This document shows positions 26,350 through 39,100 of a stretch of 64,000 nucleotides of DNA, piece by piece; the stretch's first letter is position 1, and each line of letters opens with the position of its first letter. Below the pieces are notes generated by a model. The model made no database searches. It saw nothing but the letters and a program-made list of their open reading frames with translations, and had not been told where the DNA came from. Source of the stretch: Leuctra nigra (lineage: Eukaryota; Arthropoda; Insecta; Plecoptera; Leuctridae). The stretch is from the NCBI GenBank assembly GCA_934045905.1, contig OW203767.1:12527073-12591072 (forward strand), written 5' to 3'. The translations under genes were made by a program, and so were the position numbers.

Positions 26350-26421
26350 TTGTGAAAGGTGAGAACGCCCTCTAGGTGATGACAGTGAGTACGATTCACA
26401 TGAAGGTGATAATCAAGGATT

Positions 26422-29400
26422 TCACTTCAGTTTGACGAAATCTTCGCTTCTCTCCCACAACGTCTTCGCGACTTGAAGATCCTTGGCTTTGGGCGACATG
26501 TTTTTCTCCTAAGAAAAAATAAAATTTTTACAATTCTTATACATTTTAGGAATGTAGGAGAAGGTTGCCGAAAGTAGACCGGCGCATTAAATAGACCGGG
26601 CCACACATTTATTGTCTGACAGACGTGGACTAGCCGTAGAGGTGAGCTTTAGAGCTTGTAACTATAATCAGACGGGATGTCAGCCTTATATCGGTAACCT
26701 TACCCTAATTGGCACGTGCAAATTTAAACTAAGCATATTCGAGCTTCTAGGTACTATTTTGTAATATCAAATTTGATTAAATTAGAATTTCATCCCTGGA
26801 ATTATTGATAGTGATAGATCAGATCGTCACTTGAAAAGAGCCTCACCTTGCAATCTTCAAAGTATTTGCCAGTGACTCCAGCCACCTCGTCAGACACAGC
26901 CGCGTAGATTGTCGTTTGTGCTCCTTCATCAACGTTCTGGCAGACCAAAACACATAATTAATCTAATCGAAACTATCTATAGGTACTTCACTGTCCTTTG
27001 TGGTTACTTTGACTTTATGCTTTGACACTCTGAGTAACACGACAAAGAATTTTCTTTATTTTCCAATGCTAAAATCCCGATACTGAATGGTCTCCGATTC
27101 ATGTGAATCTTACTTTAGACTAGATAACATTGAATCTGCAGCAAATATCAAAGCTGCAAAATCATATAATTGAAACAAGGCGACATCGTGTAAGTTTCAG
27201 GAGTGAAATGGAGAGTGATAATTTCAGACATTTTCACAAGAGGAGGCAACCCAAATGTTAGGGTGGGCACATCAAGTTATGCAAAACAGTACCTAATTAG
27301 CAGGACTCGCTGAAAATAAATAAAACTGGGCTAACATTTCCTTCCACACTCACAAAATACAAATAATAGCAATTAGTGGGCTTGTTGGAGGGTCCTCTAC
27401 CCTCATGCGGGTTCGGGAAAATTTCGAATATTTGGAGTGGATTTGCAACATTTCTATAACGTTCATTTTCTCAGCAAAATTTTTGAATTTGTTGAAAAAC
27501 AAAGCATGATCAATTAGAAATACCGACATTTCAAGATTTTTCCGTCAATTTCTATATATGGGCCAAATATATACGCATAAAAACACTGTTTACACTGAAT
27601 ATTTACACAATTTCTGGTGTTTTATAATTTAACTTCATTTTAATACTCTCCAAGGGGGGGGGGGGGGGGGGGGCACTGCTAGGTCCAAGGGGGCTTGGAA
27701 TCATCACTGGAATTGGATGCATTATGTAGGTAGTTACCTTGAAGAAGGTGCCGTAAACGAAGTCACATACTTTTCCGTACCACACATTTCGGAAGATTTC
27801 TGTCACCACTAGACCTGGATGTACGCTGTTGGAAGTGACACCTGTGGGGGAAATGAAGTACTATACAATGTGAATTCACAAGACATTTAAACATTTAAAC
27901 TAGATTATCTCCATTCAAATGAAAGTTTATGATTTTGTATATTATAATTTTGTGAGTACCTCGCATTCATGAGCCATTTCATTCACGAAACTTTTTGACG
28001 GTGTTACCGGGAACGGCCAATGTTATTTCTTATGGCACTACGAGCTATCCCAAGCTAACCGCGCTTCGTGAATAAGGGTCTAGTGATAAAACCAGTATTG
28101 CAAAGTCATCCCTCTGTATAAAAATACCAATTTATTTAGGGAACTTATACTATATGTCTGTGTACAGTGATGGAAACAAGATCGCCGCACTCTGCCTCTT
28201 TCTCTGACCCATATCATAAACATGTTTTTATATGGAGCAGAGAGAGATAGAGTACAAACGACTTATTTCCACGCTTGTACGACTGTTAGCCGCTGTAGGC
28301 AAGTTTTGTCTGGACATAATGGAGGTGGATACCTAAACGTTAACGAATTTCCTATCCAGTGATGAACATTCAGGAACGAACATCAAAGTACTTTCTCTTT
28401 GCCATGTGCTGTAATTTGATCTTATCTAGCAGTATCTGAACTCTATCGAAACGTTCGTAATAATTATTTGAATTTCATGTCTCGTTCATCCGATCTCAAA
28501 ATCCAAGAAGTCGACGCACCGTAAAATTTAGTCTTACCAGTTCCTTCCAATCTCCTTGCGAGTTCGTTGGATGTGAGCAAATTAGCCATCTTACTGTTAC
28601 AATAGATCATCCATTGGTTGAAAGATTTCTTAAAGTTCAGATCATCAAGATCTAAATTGGAATGGCGAACGACAATTGACGTGAGGAAGATTATTCTACT
28701 TGGTGCTGACTTCTTCAACAAATCTTAAACATGGAAAAATATCCTCAATTTATTGGCAGTTGGTTATGTCAAATCTCATAGATTGTACAGAATATTCAAA
28801 TCTTATTCACTTTAGAAACGATTACAATGTACTTGTATGTAGATACAAAATATGCTGTTGGTTGATGATGTGTTACTGTCTCTGTTTCAGTTTGAGACTG
28901 AAAGTCATAATAATGCATTTGAAGCCCCGGTTTATTTATATAAGGAATTGTATCAATATTTCTAACAAACCGAGAGCATATTATTTTAGAAGCTCATACA
29001 AACTACCTAATTTTCTAACTGATTTTAAAGATTCAGGATTACAGGAATTATAATCGTTTTTATTTGGATATTTCATCAGGCAGATTATTATAATGTCAAC
29101 AGTTTCGATTCATATATTTGAACCTTCTTCAGGACAAAACTTAACGTTAAAAAACCAAATCATTTTTCTCCTTCAAATAAAAGTATCTCACATTGAAGCT
29201 TACTTTTCCTCGTTCAGTACACAGAAGTTTCTTTTCTTGACAGAAGAAAATGTCTAGAATATAAATATAAATAAACGTTCTAACAGATTGAGTCGTGGGG
29301 TAGCGTGGGAGACGGAATCTAATCAAGTAGGTTGTGGGCGAAGTAAAGAGTAGATTAAAAGAACTGAACTTAAGCCTCATTTACACTGTTCAAGTTTGCT

Positions 29401-32400
29401 TTCAAGTCCTTGAATTCAAGCCCTTGAACGCAACCCTTGAATTCAACCACTTGAATGGGCATTTACACTGTTCAAGCTTCAAGTCGTAACATAACCTAAA
29501 ATAGTAACTTCTTGCAAAGAACATGTTATTAATATTGTGCTAGATTTTGGATGCCACATAGACACATATTGTGTATTTAATGAAACAGTTGTCTCTCGTG
29601 ATTATGACATATCGGTAACTAATTAATATTTGCTAGAATATGTTAAAATCTGGAATTGGCGGGAAAATCTTGAAAGATACTGGAGAGAGGGGCGGAGCCA
29701 GAGTTGTGGCGTGGGTTCTGATTGGTTCAAGTCGTTCAAGTCTTTCAAGTCTTCAAGGAAAATAGGACATGTTCTAAATAGGTTCAAGTCTTGAATTCAA
29801 GGGTTGAACGCTTCAAGTTATCCGTTTAGACTATTCAAGGGGTTGAATTCAAGGGTTGAATTCAAGGACTTGAAAGTAAACTTGAACAGTGTAAATCAGG
29901 CTTTAGTAAGATTTAAAAGTGTGCACGCTTGTCGACATAACTCACCTAGTAGAAGGTTCGTGAGCAAGAACGGTCCAAAGTGGTTGATTTGCATCCCCAA
30001 CTGGAGTCCATCTGCAGTGATCGTGTCAGGAAGACCTCCTGCGCCTGCGTTGTTGACGAGCACGTCGAGACGCCGCTCTGTCTTGATGACGTCACGCGCG
30101 AAGGCACGCACCGACGCCAGCGACGCCAGATCCAGCTCACGCACAACGACGTCGTGGTTGCCGGACGCAGCCACGATCTCGTCTACACAGGTTACACGGG
30201 GTTACACATGAGTCACGCACCGACGCCAGGTCCAGCTCACGCACAACGACGTCCTGGTTGCCGGACACAGCCACGATCTCGTCTACACAGGTTACACGGG
30301 GTTACACATGAGTCACGCACCGACGCCAGGTCCAGCTCACGCACAACGACGTCCTGGTTGCCGGACACAGCCACGATCTCGTCTACACAGGTTACACGGG
30401 GTTACACATGAGTCACGCACCGACGCCAGGTCCAGCTCACGCACAACGACGTCCTGGTTGCCGGACGCAGCCACGATCTCGTCTACACAGGTTACACGGG
30501 GTTACACATGAGTCACGCACCGACGCCAGGTCCAGCTCACGCACAACGACGTCCTGGTTGCCGGACACAGCCACGATCTCGTCTACACAGGTTACACGGG
30601 GTTACACATGAGTCACGCACCGACGCCAGGTCCAGCTCACGCACAACGACGTCCTGGTTGCCGGACGCAGCCACGATCTCGTCTACACAGGTTACACGGG
30701 GTTACACATGAGTCACGCACCGACGCCAGGTCCAGCTCACGCACAACGACGTCCTGGTTGCCGGACACAGCCACGATCTCGTCTACACAGGTTACACGGG
30801 GTTACACATGAGTCACGCACCGACGCCAGATCCAGCTCACGCACAACGACGTCCTGGTTGCCGGACGCAGCCACGATCTCGTCTACACAGGTTACACGGG
30901 GTTACACATGAGTCACGCACCGACGCCAGGTCCAGCTCACGCACAACGACGTCCTGGTTGCCGGACGCAGACACGATCTCGTCTACACAGGTTAACGGGG
31001 TTACACATGAGTCACGCACCGACGCCAGGTCCAGCTCACGCACAACGACGTCCTGGTTGCCGGACGCAGCCACGATCTCGTCTACACAGGTTACACGGGG
31101 TTACACATGAGTCACGCACCGACGCCAGGTCCAGCTCACGCACAACGACGTCGTGGTTGCCGGAGGACGCAGCCACGATCTCGTCTAGGATATTGAGTGT
31201 TTCCTTATATTTTATTAATTGATTTATTTGTTTCTTTATTTATTACATTATATATAAGTGATATTATTTTGTATTCTGACAGCACTTATGCTGGCACTGC
31301 CTTTAATATTTCTGAATACTACAGATGAGTTGGTGAATTTCTACCTAAGTTATGACGTCATCTTTGATTTCATAATTGCCACTCTGCAATAATCACTTAT
31401 TAGAAAAAATGACCCTCGTGCTTTTCCTCCTCGGTTCTTGTACTCCGAACTCACATTATTTACACCTAATATCTACAATTAAGTTGACCTTCGATTCATT
31501 ATAATTAGCGACCAAAGATACCTTCTACGAAAGTATATCGCGCTCAACGACTAATATGTGGTTGTATGACTGATATTGAGATGAGGACAGGAAAGGTACT
31601 GCATCGAGATATTTACCTCTTGCTGCGTTCGCTTTGGTCAGATCTCTGCACGCTAGGATCACTCTGGCTCCTCGGCGAGCGAGGTCTTGAGCAGCTACCT
31701 TGCCGATTCCTGGAATACGACCAGAGATACTCACAACGGAACTAACTTTACGTAAGCAGTATAGTTAGTTAAGATTTGTTTATATTAATATATTACCTAT
31801 TAATATTATATTTAATTCAGCGGTATATCCTCTGGTATCTGAGGTATCTGATTGGCTGTGCCGCCAATTTAATCCAATATTTAGTTAATCCGGCTCAGAT
31901 TAACTTTGGTAATACGGGCCCTAATGGCAATTTATTGTAAAACTGTTAAATTGTGTAAGAAACTACTGTTAATTGTTAACAGATAGTGGTTTTGTCTGTC
32001 AGTGTACCATGGTGTATAAAAAGATGTACCAATACAGAGCATATACCTGAATTAAATATAATATCAATAAATTACTCTGAATCAAATGTTACCTAATTCA
32101 GATCCCGAAAACAATAAAATAACGGTTCCGATTCCGGTTCCGGTTTAATTTGGGTTCCAATCGGTTCCTTAAACTACATACAATATATATTTTCTTAAAA
32201 TCTACTTTAGGAACTTAATACAGTATAATTCATAACTAGGCAAGAAATGTCTAACATTAAATTGGATCAGTGATTATTGAAAACTGTATATTTTTAAAAT
32301 ACATTATTTGAGAATAGGAAGTCAATGAAGTAACCTGGGTAAGCGATCGAGAAACACACTGTTCTTCAAACTGTTTTATTTAAAATTTGTCTTCACATTA

Positions 32401-32916
32401 ACATAATTTTAAAAAATCAGATAGAAGGGACCCAAATGCCAAACTCTGGATTACATCTGACCTCTGGTACGACCTCAAAGTGTGAAATACGATTATGTTA
32501 CCATAAATATGGTATTTAACACTTTGAGGTCGTACCAGAGGTCATAGTTTACTCCAGTGTTTTTAAAATTATGTTAGTTTAAAGACAAATAAAAAAAACG
32601 CTTTGACGAACCTTTCCCGTTACCTTACGCAAATCTTTATGGAACCGATGGAACTCAAATAATGTTAAATATTATAAAGGGTTCCGGTTCCAGTTCGGTT
32701 CCAAAAATTTACCGGTTCTTTTCGGTTAAACTGATTAAAAATGGATTCCAGTTTACCTGTGTTTGCTCCCGTAACGATGATAGTTTTCCCCTCAAGTCTC
32801 TCTTTGCCGTGGTACATCCCCGTCGTCCATTTCACGTAGAGTTTGAACGAAACTAACAGGAACACGATGACTGCTGTCACCGGGAACCAATGTAGTGTGT
32901 CATATATAGCAGCCAT
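26422..32916 (-). CDS. Gene C: retinol dehydrogenase 11-14-like SDR, complete, 7 exons
   Basis: Exons: 32757-32916, 31617-31709, 29946-30182, 28538-28723, 27738-27841, 26847-26936, 26422-26508 (stop TGA); 318 residues. ATG at 32916 precedes a hydrophobic anchor (about residues 9-25). TGANTGIG (49-56), ACRD (NADP(H) type), NNAG, Ser179 in an FLTS context instead of FVSS, and Tyr204-C-N-S-Lys208 are present. The catalytic residues are intact, so it is predicted active on retinal-like carbonyls at the ER or a similar membrane. The upstream side of exon 3 is a ten-unit 100-bp array of its own acceptor and exon head (30181-31186). An mRNA would have to use the last of eleven similar acceptors to keep the full reading frame. 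Confidence 0.9.
29374..29901. repeat. MITE rich in 'ttgaattcaag' repeats, ~530 bp
   Basis: Termini GCCTCATTTACACTG and CAGTGTAAATCAGGC are inverted. Inside, 'cttgaattcaag' and 'ttcaagtc' recur many times on both sides. It ends 45 bp before gene C exon 3 on the intron 3 side. Confidence 0.85.
30181..31186. repeat. Minisatellite, 100 bp x 10, repeating the acceptor and head of gene C exon 3
   Basis: 'gtct' unit starts fall at 30181, 30281 and so on every 100 bp to 30981, then 31080 (99) and 31183 (103). Each minus-strand unit ends its intron part in GTGTAG and continues with exon sequence encoding [24 protein letters not shown]. It lacks 9 bp of the real exon. Copies are almost identical, differing mainly at 'ggacacag'/'ggacgcag'. 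Confidence 0.97.
32118..32730. repeat. Element flanked by GGTTCC-type simple repeats
   Basis: Degenerate (GGTTCC)n blocks at 32118-32166 and 32676-32728 enclose AT-rich sequence. The same arrangement is at 52928-53672. In intron 1 of gene C. Confidence 0.6.
32458..32544. repeat. 87-bp hairpin with perfect 26-bp arms
   Basis: 'tgacctctggtacgacctc' at 32458 is matched by 'gaggtcgtaccagaggtca' ending at 32544. The inner 'aaatac...ggtattt' adds more pairing. In intron 1 of gene C. Confidence 0.88.
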
Positions 32917-33104
32917 TGCGAAGAAACACCAGTGTTCTGTCGAATGTTATTAGACATTATCTAAAGCCTGAATGACACCTGTCTACTTACCTTTACAATT
33001 CATTAACGTTATTGACATAATTAGTGTTGTGCTTGATGGTCATCAAGTCAAATATAAACGATGGGAAATTACTTCAGTCAATAAAAATTTCAAAATAACG
33101 TAAC

Positions 33105-33294
33105 GCCTGATTTACACGGTACAATTTCTTGAACAACTTCTATCTCACATTCGCCCTTTTCATACAATTTTTGCATTTACACGAATTGCAACTTCTTGTC
33201 ACGGAACTTAAAACATGTTCTAATTTCCTTCAAGAAATGTGACAAAGACTGTGACACAGAAGTTGTTCAATAAATTTGACCGTGTAAATCGGGC
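33105..33294. repeat. MITE related to 6890-7046
   Basis: Ends GCCTGATTTACACGG and CCGTGTAAATCGGGC, with 'ttgaacaacttct' and 'agaagttgttcaa' inside. Lies about 190 bp upstream of the gene C start. Confidence 0.85.
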
Positions 33295-34345
33295 TTAAGA
33301 TCGATGAAAATATATTCCAGGCCAAAATGTTATAAACCAACTGTCGATATAATTCAATTAATTCATCGGTAATAGTATTTGTCAGTTACAGCCTCGATTC
33401 AAAAGAAGTAGCGTCCGAAGTATTTGACACAAGATCGTGTGCTAATAATCTTATGATCTTGTAGAAATAATTGATTCAGTCCAGCAAGTACTAGCAATGT
33501 GACTTTTGCTCTTGAGCTATCATTATCAATTACTTGCTGAACTAAATCAACTATTGCAAAAAAAAAAAAAAAAGTTTATTTTTTGAAAAAATAAATTATA
33601 GATATCATCTTGCAGTGATTTTTATGCGCTTTCAGAATATTCCCTTTGGCTTTTAGAAAATATTGCTACAAAATCTTGAAAAAAGCATTTGAAATATCGA
33701 TCTGTATGAAATATCAATACAAGTTTCAACATAAAACTTCGTTTACCTCAAAGTTTCATCCGCATGTGACTTAAAGCGTTCTTGCCATATACCCATTAAT
33801 TTAAGTAATTGTATATTATTATGCTGCACTTACCAACTCAGGGAATTTCCTATTGTCGAAAACTATAGCAAAATTCTTTGATCTCAATAATATGCGAAAC
33901 CTATAATAATTTTAAAGAAATGAAAACGTGGAAAAAATAGTTTAAGACCACTGAATTTTATACAAATTTAACACACTAGCAATACTAAAATAATTATAGG
34001 CCAAGTATTTAAAATGTTGTAAATACAAACACTTATCACTTTTGAACTTTAGATGAATATCCGTATTTCCGTGTATACACAGTTGGAGTCTAGATTAAAT
34101 GTGAAACGGAGCCTAGAGTCTGAATGGTATTTATACTGAGTATTTTAATTATAGTTTGCAAAATCCTGCAACCTCGTAGAACAAGGACGTTATAATTCAT
34201 TCACGCTAGGTATTGATACTGACGTTACCACTGACGTTACTGACGTGGTACACGTTACCACAAAAACTCCTAGGTACCATAATAAATAATTATCGTTTAT
34301 TTATTCTTTCTTTATCCAATTTACATCAGGTTAAAAGAACTCATA

Positions 34346-35290
34346 CTAAGGCCTTAAATTATATTGATGCCGGTTGGCCGGTCCTGTCGCATCTTTTTCT
34401 TCTTCTTCCTGCTCTTCACTCTCTTCATTCTCGCTCTCTTCATCTTGCGTCATCAGTACATCTCTCCACTTCTCTTCATCTTCCCACCATCTCCCACTCT
34501 CTACTTCTTCCCACTTCAATCCTCTTCTCTTAATGCTATCTTTAACTTGATCAATCCATCTTCCTCTAGGCCTTCCAACTCTTCGTTTTCTTCCTCCAAC
34601 ACTGTCAATCACTTTTCTTGGTATTCTATCTTTCCCCATTCTTTTTATATGCCCATACCATTTCAATCGCTCTCTCTTAATCTTATTATGTAAACTCTCT
34701 AACTTTAATGTTTGTCTAATGACTTTACTTCTTTGTTTGTCCATTTTTGTCAATTGCAATGTGCTTCTCAGGAACTTCATTTCAGCCGCTTCTAATCTTG
34801 CCTTTTCCCTATTGTTTAGGGTCCAGGTTACTGAAGCATAGGTCAATATTGGAACAAAATACATCTTAAAAATCAAAATTTTGCATCGAGCGGGAATTTC
34901 TTCTTTCCAAAGGAATTTTCTAACAGATTGATAAAACCCCTCACTCAGCTGTATCCTTTTTTCAATTTCTGTTTTTATTTTTGCTTCATTAGTTAATATG
35001 CTTCCTAGATATTTGAAATTTGAAGTTATTTTCAAAGGAACACCCCGCAACAAGATTTGCTTTGATTTATTTTTCTTATTCTTTGTCATGTACATCATTT
35101 CACTTTTGTCTTGACTAATCTTCATTCCATATTCTAACGTTACATCATTCCACTTATTCAGGCTTTCCTGCAATCTATCTTGATCATCGTCCCATATAAA
35201 GATGTTATCTGCGTATATCATTGTTTTCAAATCAACTTGCTGTTGTATTTGTCCTAAGACTTCGTCCAATACTATGTTGAAGAGGATATT
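34346..35290 (-). pseudogene. Non-LTR retrotransposon reverse transcriptase, 5'-truncated
   Basis: The frame is open from 'ILFNIVLDEVLG' near 35290 to the stop at 34346, about 312 codons. It covers the end of the RT domain (YADN, where YADD is usual, then 'NFKYLGSILT') and the thumb/C-terminal region ('RERLKWYGHIKRM', 'GRPRGRWIDQVKDS'). It ends in an acidic Glu-rich tail. These patterns are typical of LINE-type elements; I cannot place the clade. Upstream of about 35290 the sequence turns into unrelated AT-rich DNA with a stop, so the copy is dead on arrival. The second catalytic Asp of YADD is replaced by Asn. Confidence 0.85.
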
Positions 35291-35590
35291 ATATTATTAT
35301 TTATTTTTAGGGATATTTTAAAACAAAACAAATAATGTCGTGTTAATTATGCGGAATTTTTAATTGTATGTTTAATCATTTTTTATTTACTTGCGAATTA
35401 TGCAGATGCATTAATTAGTTTGTTGCACGAACAATTTTCAGGTGCGTTTCATTTTATAAGGTTTGAGTTTGGTTCAAATTAAAGTAATGGTCAAGTACAT
35501 TGCCTACAGACGTATTGCAATTTTAAGAGTACTGAAATCTGTCAAAAGAGATTACTCAAAATGTGCATCGATATATTATTTGTCTATGAT

Positions 35591-35830
35591 TTAAACTTCT
35601 TGCAGCGTAATGCTGTGCGTAGCTAGATTAATTCTAAGGTCATTCAGGAAGCCGATAAGTTTTTCGGTACATTTTTCATCGTGTCCGAGCACATCGCTGA
35701 GATCACTCGAGAGACGATGACGACGGCGTGCTTGGCGGTGTTCTTCACAGTCCATCAGCATGTGATGGAATGTTAGAGGAACATCACAGGTGTACCTTTC
35801 TCTTGGAGTTGACCGTAATACTACCTGCAC
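35591..35830 (-). pseudogene. C-terminal fragment of a second non-LTR retrotransposon
   Basis: About 79 codons. The pattern C-x-V-P-L-T-F-H-H-M-L-x-D-C followed by R-R-H-R-L is like the zinc-knuckle-type tail found after RT/RNase H in Jockey- or R1-like elements. No RT domain adjoins it. Confidence 0.6.
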
Positions 35831-35934
35831 ATCCTAGAAGCATTGCGGGTTGCATTCATGGACGGAACAAAGAGGGAGTATCAAAACGCAGGAGCTCTCG
35901 TCTGTTGAATAATTATACTTTATTGAAATAAAAA

Positions 35935-36180
35935 CTAGGAAAACGATCGGTATAACGCGTTAATTAACGAGCACCGACGCGTGCAAAATAAAAAAATAAA
36001 AGATAAAAAGTGTCGAAATACAACAAAGTTGTCAACAACCTTCAACATGGGACGGGACAAAAATGGTCAAAAATGCAAAGAAACCTCCAGCCATCAAAAT
36101 AATTTTACGTTTTTTTCAGGAGAAAACAATTTTTCATTGTACTTCTGTATACACGATATTCATAAAGTAATCCAAATCAT
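35935..36180 (-). mobile_element. Helitron-like 3' end fragment
   Basis: CTAGGAAAACGATCGG followed by 'gcgttaattaacgagcac'. Only the terminal portion resembles the family. It ends immediately downstream of gene D, so it may supply its 3' flank. Confidence 0.45.
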
Positions 36181-36185
36181 TAAAT

Positions 36186-39100
36186 TTATTCAATCTTAGT
36201 TTCAGTGCTGGTATTTATCAATTCTTCTGTTTTTTCCCACAACTTCGTCGCAACTTCCATGTCTTGCGCTGCTTTAGACGGCAAAACCTCCTGGAATCAT
36301 AAAATTATATCGTTTATCATCGTATACGTCATTTCTTTATAGGTTCAGATCATTATTAGTTTTTCTAGTCTTCGAAGTCGGGCTTCCAAGTTGCCGGGTC
36401 TTGGTTACTTGGACACATTATTTACATTGCCTGATATGTATGAGACTCCATTTTCAACTTTGTCGAGGTAATATTTGTCTCTTTCTCACCTTGCAATCTT
36501 CGAAGTATTTGCCGGTGACGTTCGCCACTTTCTCGGACACTGCCAAGTAGATTGTGGTTTGTGCTCCTTCATGCGGTGTCTGTAAGCGTACAAGACGGAT
36601 CTTAACGTGGCTCAACCGATCGAACATTCAAAAATATTTATTTTTTGAAATTACCATCATGAATTACTTTTTTCAACATTTCAACTATATTTAAGTATAA
36701 AAGAATCATAAAGTGAAATTTAACTTGCAACTCCTGTCTTATAGCGAGGTTTCAATGTATTGCCTTCCGAGATTGAACAAAACTTTAACACGGGAGGTAT
36801 TGGGAAATCATTTAGTTTTTGGTTTATAACTTTTAAAATAGCACACGTTGGTATTGTTTTCATTTTTTCCTAATAGAATGTCCAACTATCTATCAGAAAA
36901 TAAGTTTTGTGTTCAAAGTTGGGACAACATAAAAATTAGTTCTTCATTATTAGCCTAAATGTGATACGATTTTGCTTGACACGTGTTTAATTTTTTCAAG
37001 GATTGTGTATGGCATGATTATCAATAAGTAGACAAAAAATTATGAAGATTTGAGACCATTCCCGATTGGCTGAGCCACCCAATCATCTGAGTTGTAATAC
37101 TTGAAGTCAAGAAGAAAGTAACGTGATATTATAATAATATTTAGTTTCAATCACTATTCAAATTTAGATTATACTCGCTTTAAAACACCCCTGATACGAG
37201 CTACATCGTTGACAATGGATACGTTTAGAATCATCAAGATCAACGTATTTACCTTGTAAAAGTAGTTCAAACCGAAGTTGATGGGAATCCGAAGGATCTT
37301 GACAGTATTTCTGAAGATGCCGGTTGCGACCCCGCCGGGGTTCAAACTGTTGACTGTCACGCCTGAAACATTCAGACACTTCTGATGACTATAGGAAAAC
37401 GCTGAATGTAGCGCGTTGATGAGCGAGCACCGATACGTGCAACATCTCCAACCAAATACGATCCACTCAATCAAAGATAACTATACCGACTATATTTTCT
37501 GATTTTCTTTGCAATTATCCAATTTACAGACACTTTACAGACACTATTAAATAATAGAGAGATCTGTCGTGATTTTGGTACTTTGGTGCTTATAATCTCA
37601 TTTGAAATCTCTTTCAAAACTCAAAAAAAGACAATACACCTGTAAATACTTGACATATTGGGCTGAAAACGTGTACAATATTATAACATTTTGGTCTTGA
37701 CCACCATGCAAAATTAGAACTTAATCGGAACATTTTAGATATTGCGTAAATTTAAACCATGGAGGATTTGACTGAAACTTTGTAAAATGTATTAAAACAT
37801 TGATCTTACTGATCTTGCAAAATTTCAAAAAGATTGGATTAACCAATAAGAAGATAGTTGTTTCAAAATTGAAAAAGTAGTGGTATGCCTAAAGAGAGAA
37901 AAACGCCATATCCTATCTCGAAGGCTCGCTTATCAAAGCGTTGCACTGAGCGTTGACCTACCCGTTCCCTCCAACCTCCTCGCTAGCTCGTTGGCGTTGA
38001 GAATGTTGGCAAGTTTCGTCCAGCCGTAGAGTTTGAACTCATTGTTTGAAGTCTCGAAGTTCAGATCTTCGAGATTTAATTTGGCTGGGCGGTGAGCCAG
38101 AGAGGACACGAAGATGATTCGACTCGGGGACGACTTCTTCATCAGGTCTACAAGAAATACATAACATTATTTTACTTCTTTAACAATACAATAAATACTC
38201 GCTTGTATCAAATTGTAAAGTACACTCGACAAATCATAAAACGGTATTTCAAAGAAATGGATTGTCTGAAAAAAAAATGTGATAGCATCATTTTATGAAG
38301 TCTGTGCTAACTCGTCATCTAACTCTAGGAGGTGAGCTCTGATTTCATTGATAATAACAAGAATTGATTGTCAAGGAACCTGACCAGCAGCCAATCCGTT
38401 TCGTTCAAATACCGTTTTATGATTTGTTGGGTGTACCTACTTTTAAATCGATGAGGTTGCCTAAGAGTATAGCTTGATTTGAAAGGTCATGATATGATCG
38501 CGTAAAAGTAAAATATTATACAACAATAAGTAGCCCAACAATTCAACAACCAACATGATGTATAATAATATAGTGAACCATTAAAACTGATGTCAGGTTA
38601 GTGGTTCTCACACAGTCAAATTAATTATCGTAGCCTCTCACAAAACATCGCATTCAGTGACCATTCATTTATCCTTCCTGCTCCACAGTTTATAATAGGT
38701 GTAGTTGTTTTCCTGTTTTGTACAGGTTTTTTCATCGCTCATAGTTCTTCGTTATATCTTCGTTATATCTTCGTGCAATCTTCGTTATCATATAATTTCC
38801 TTACTATTTTCCAGTGTTTCAAATAGACCAGTTCAGAAATTATCTGGATGGCTCTGGATTCTAATGAGATTCACATGCAGTATGATTTTCCAAGTGTGTA
38901 TTCGTATTGTAACCCATTGTTGTAAAACACTAATAGATATATGGAAAACCAAACTGCATGTGAAATTTTCTAGAAACCAGAGCCACCCAGATATTTTCTG
39001 AATTGGTCTATTATCGAAGTCACATTTCTTTAGTTTTAAGACCCAAGAACGCTCTTGAAACAAACCTGGCAGCCAACTATTTGTCGAATAAATATATTCT

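Larger units (their letters stand above)
19693..26421. other. Gene-poor block of nested transposons
   Basis: Between the RDH10-like gene and gene C. It contains half a long-TIR element (about 21330-21372), a composite repeat 21380-24650 interrupted by two Helitron-like elements, a foldback element at 24767-25164, possible coding remnants at 25170-25420 and 25637-25795, and a MITE at 26200-26349. 19693-21150 shows only scattered inverted-repeat fragments. Confidence 0.6.
32917..36185. other. Intergenic between genes C and D
   Basis: Contains a MITE (33105-33294), a 5'-truncated non-LTR retrotransposon (34346-35290), a second retrotransposon tail (35591-35830) and a Helitron-like end (35935). 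33295-34340 is AT-rich with nothing I recognise. Confidence 0.6.

Noticed and set aside
30181..31186. CRISPR-like or repeat-protein appearance of the 100-bp array, with many 67-residue open frames on the plus strand
   Set aside because: There are no variable spacers, the genome is eukaryotic, and the units are copies of the gene C exon 3 head. The plus-strand frames are shadows on the wrong strand.
34213..34693. Plus-strand frames of 106-109 codons rich in Ser, Leu and Phe
   Set aside because: Antisense of the acidic C-terminal tail of the retrotransposon reverse transcriptase.
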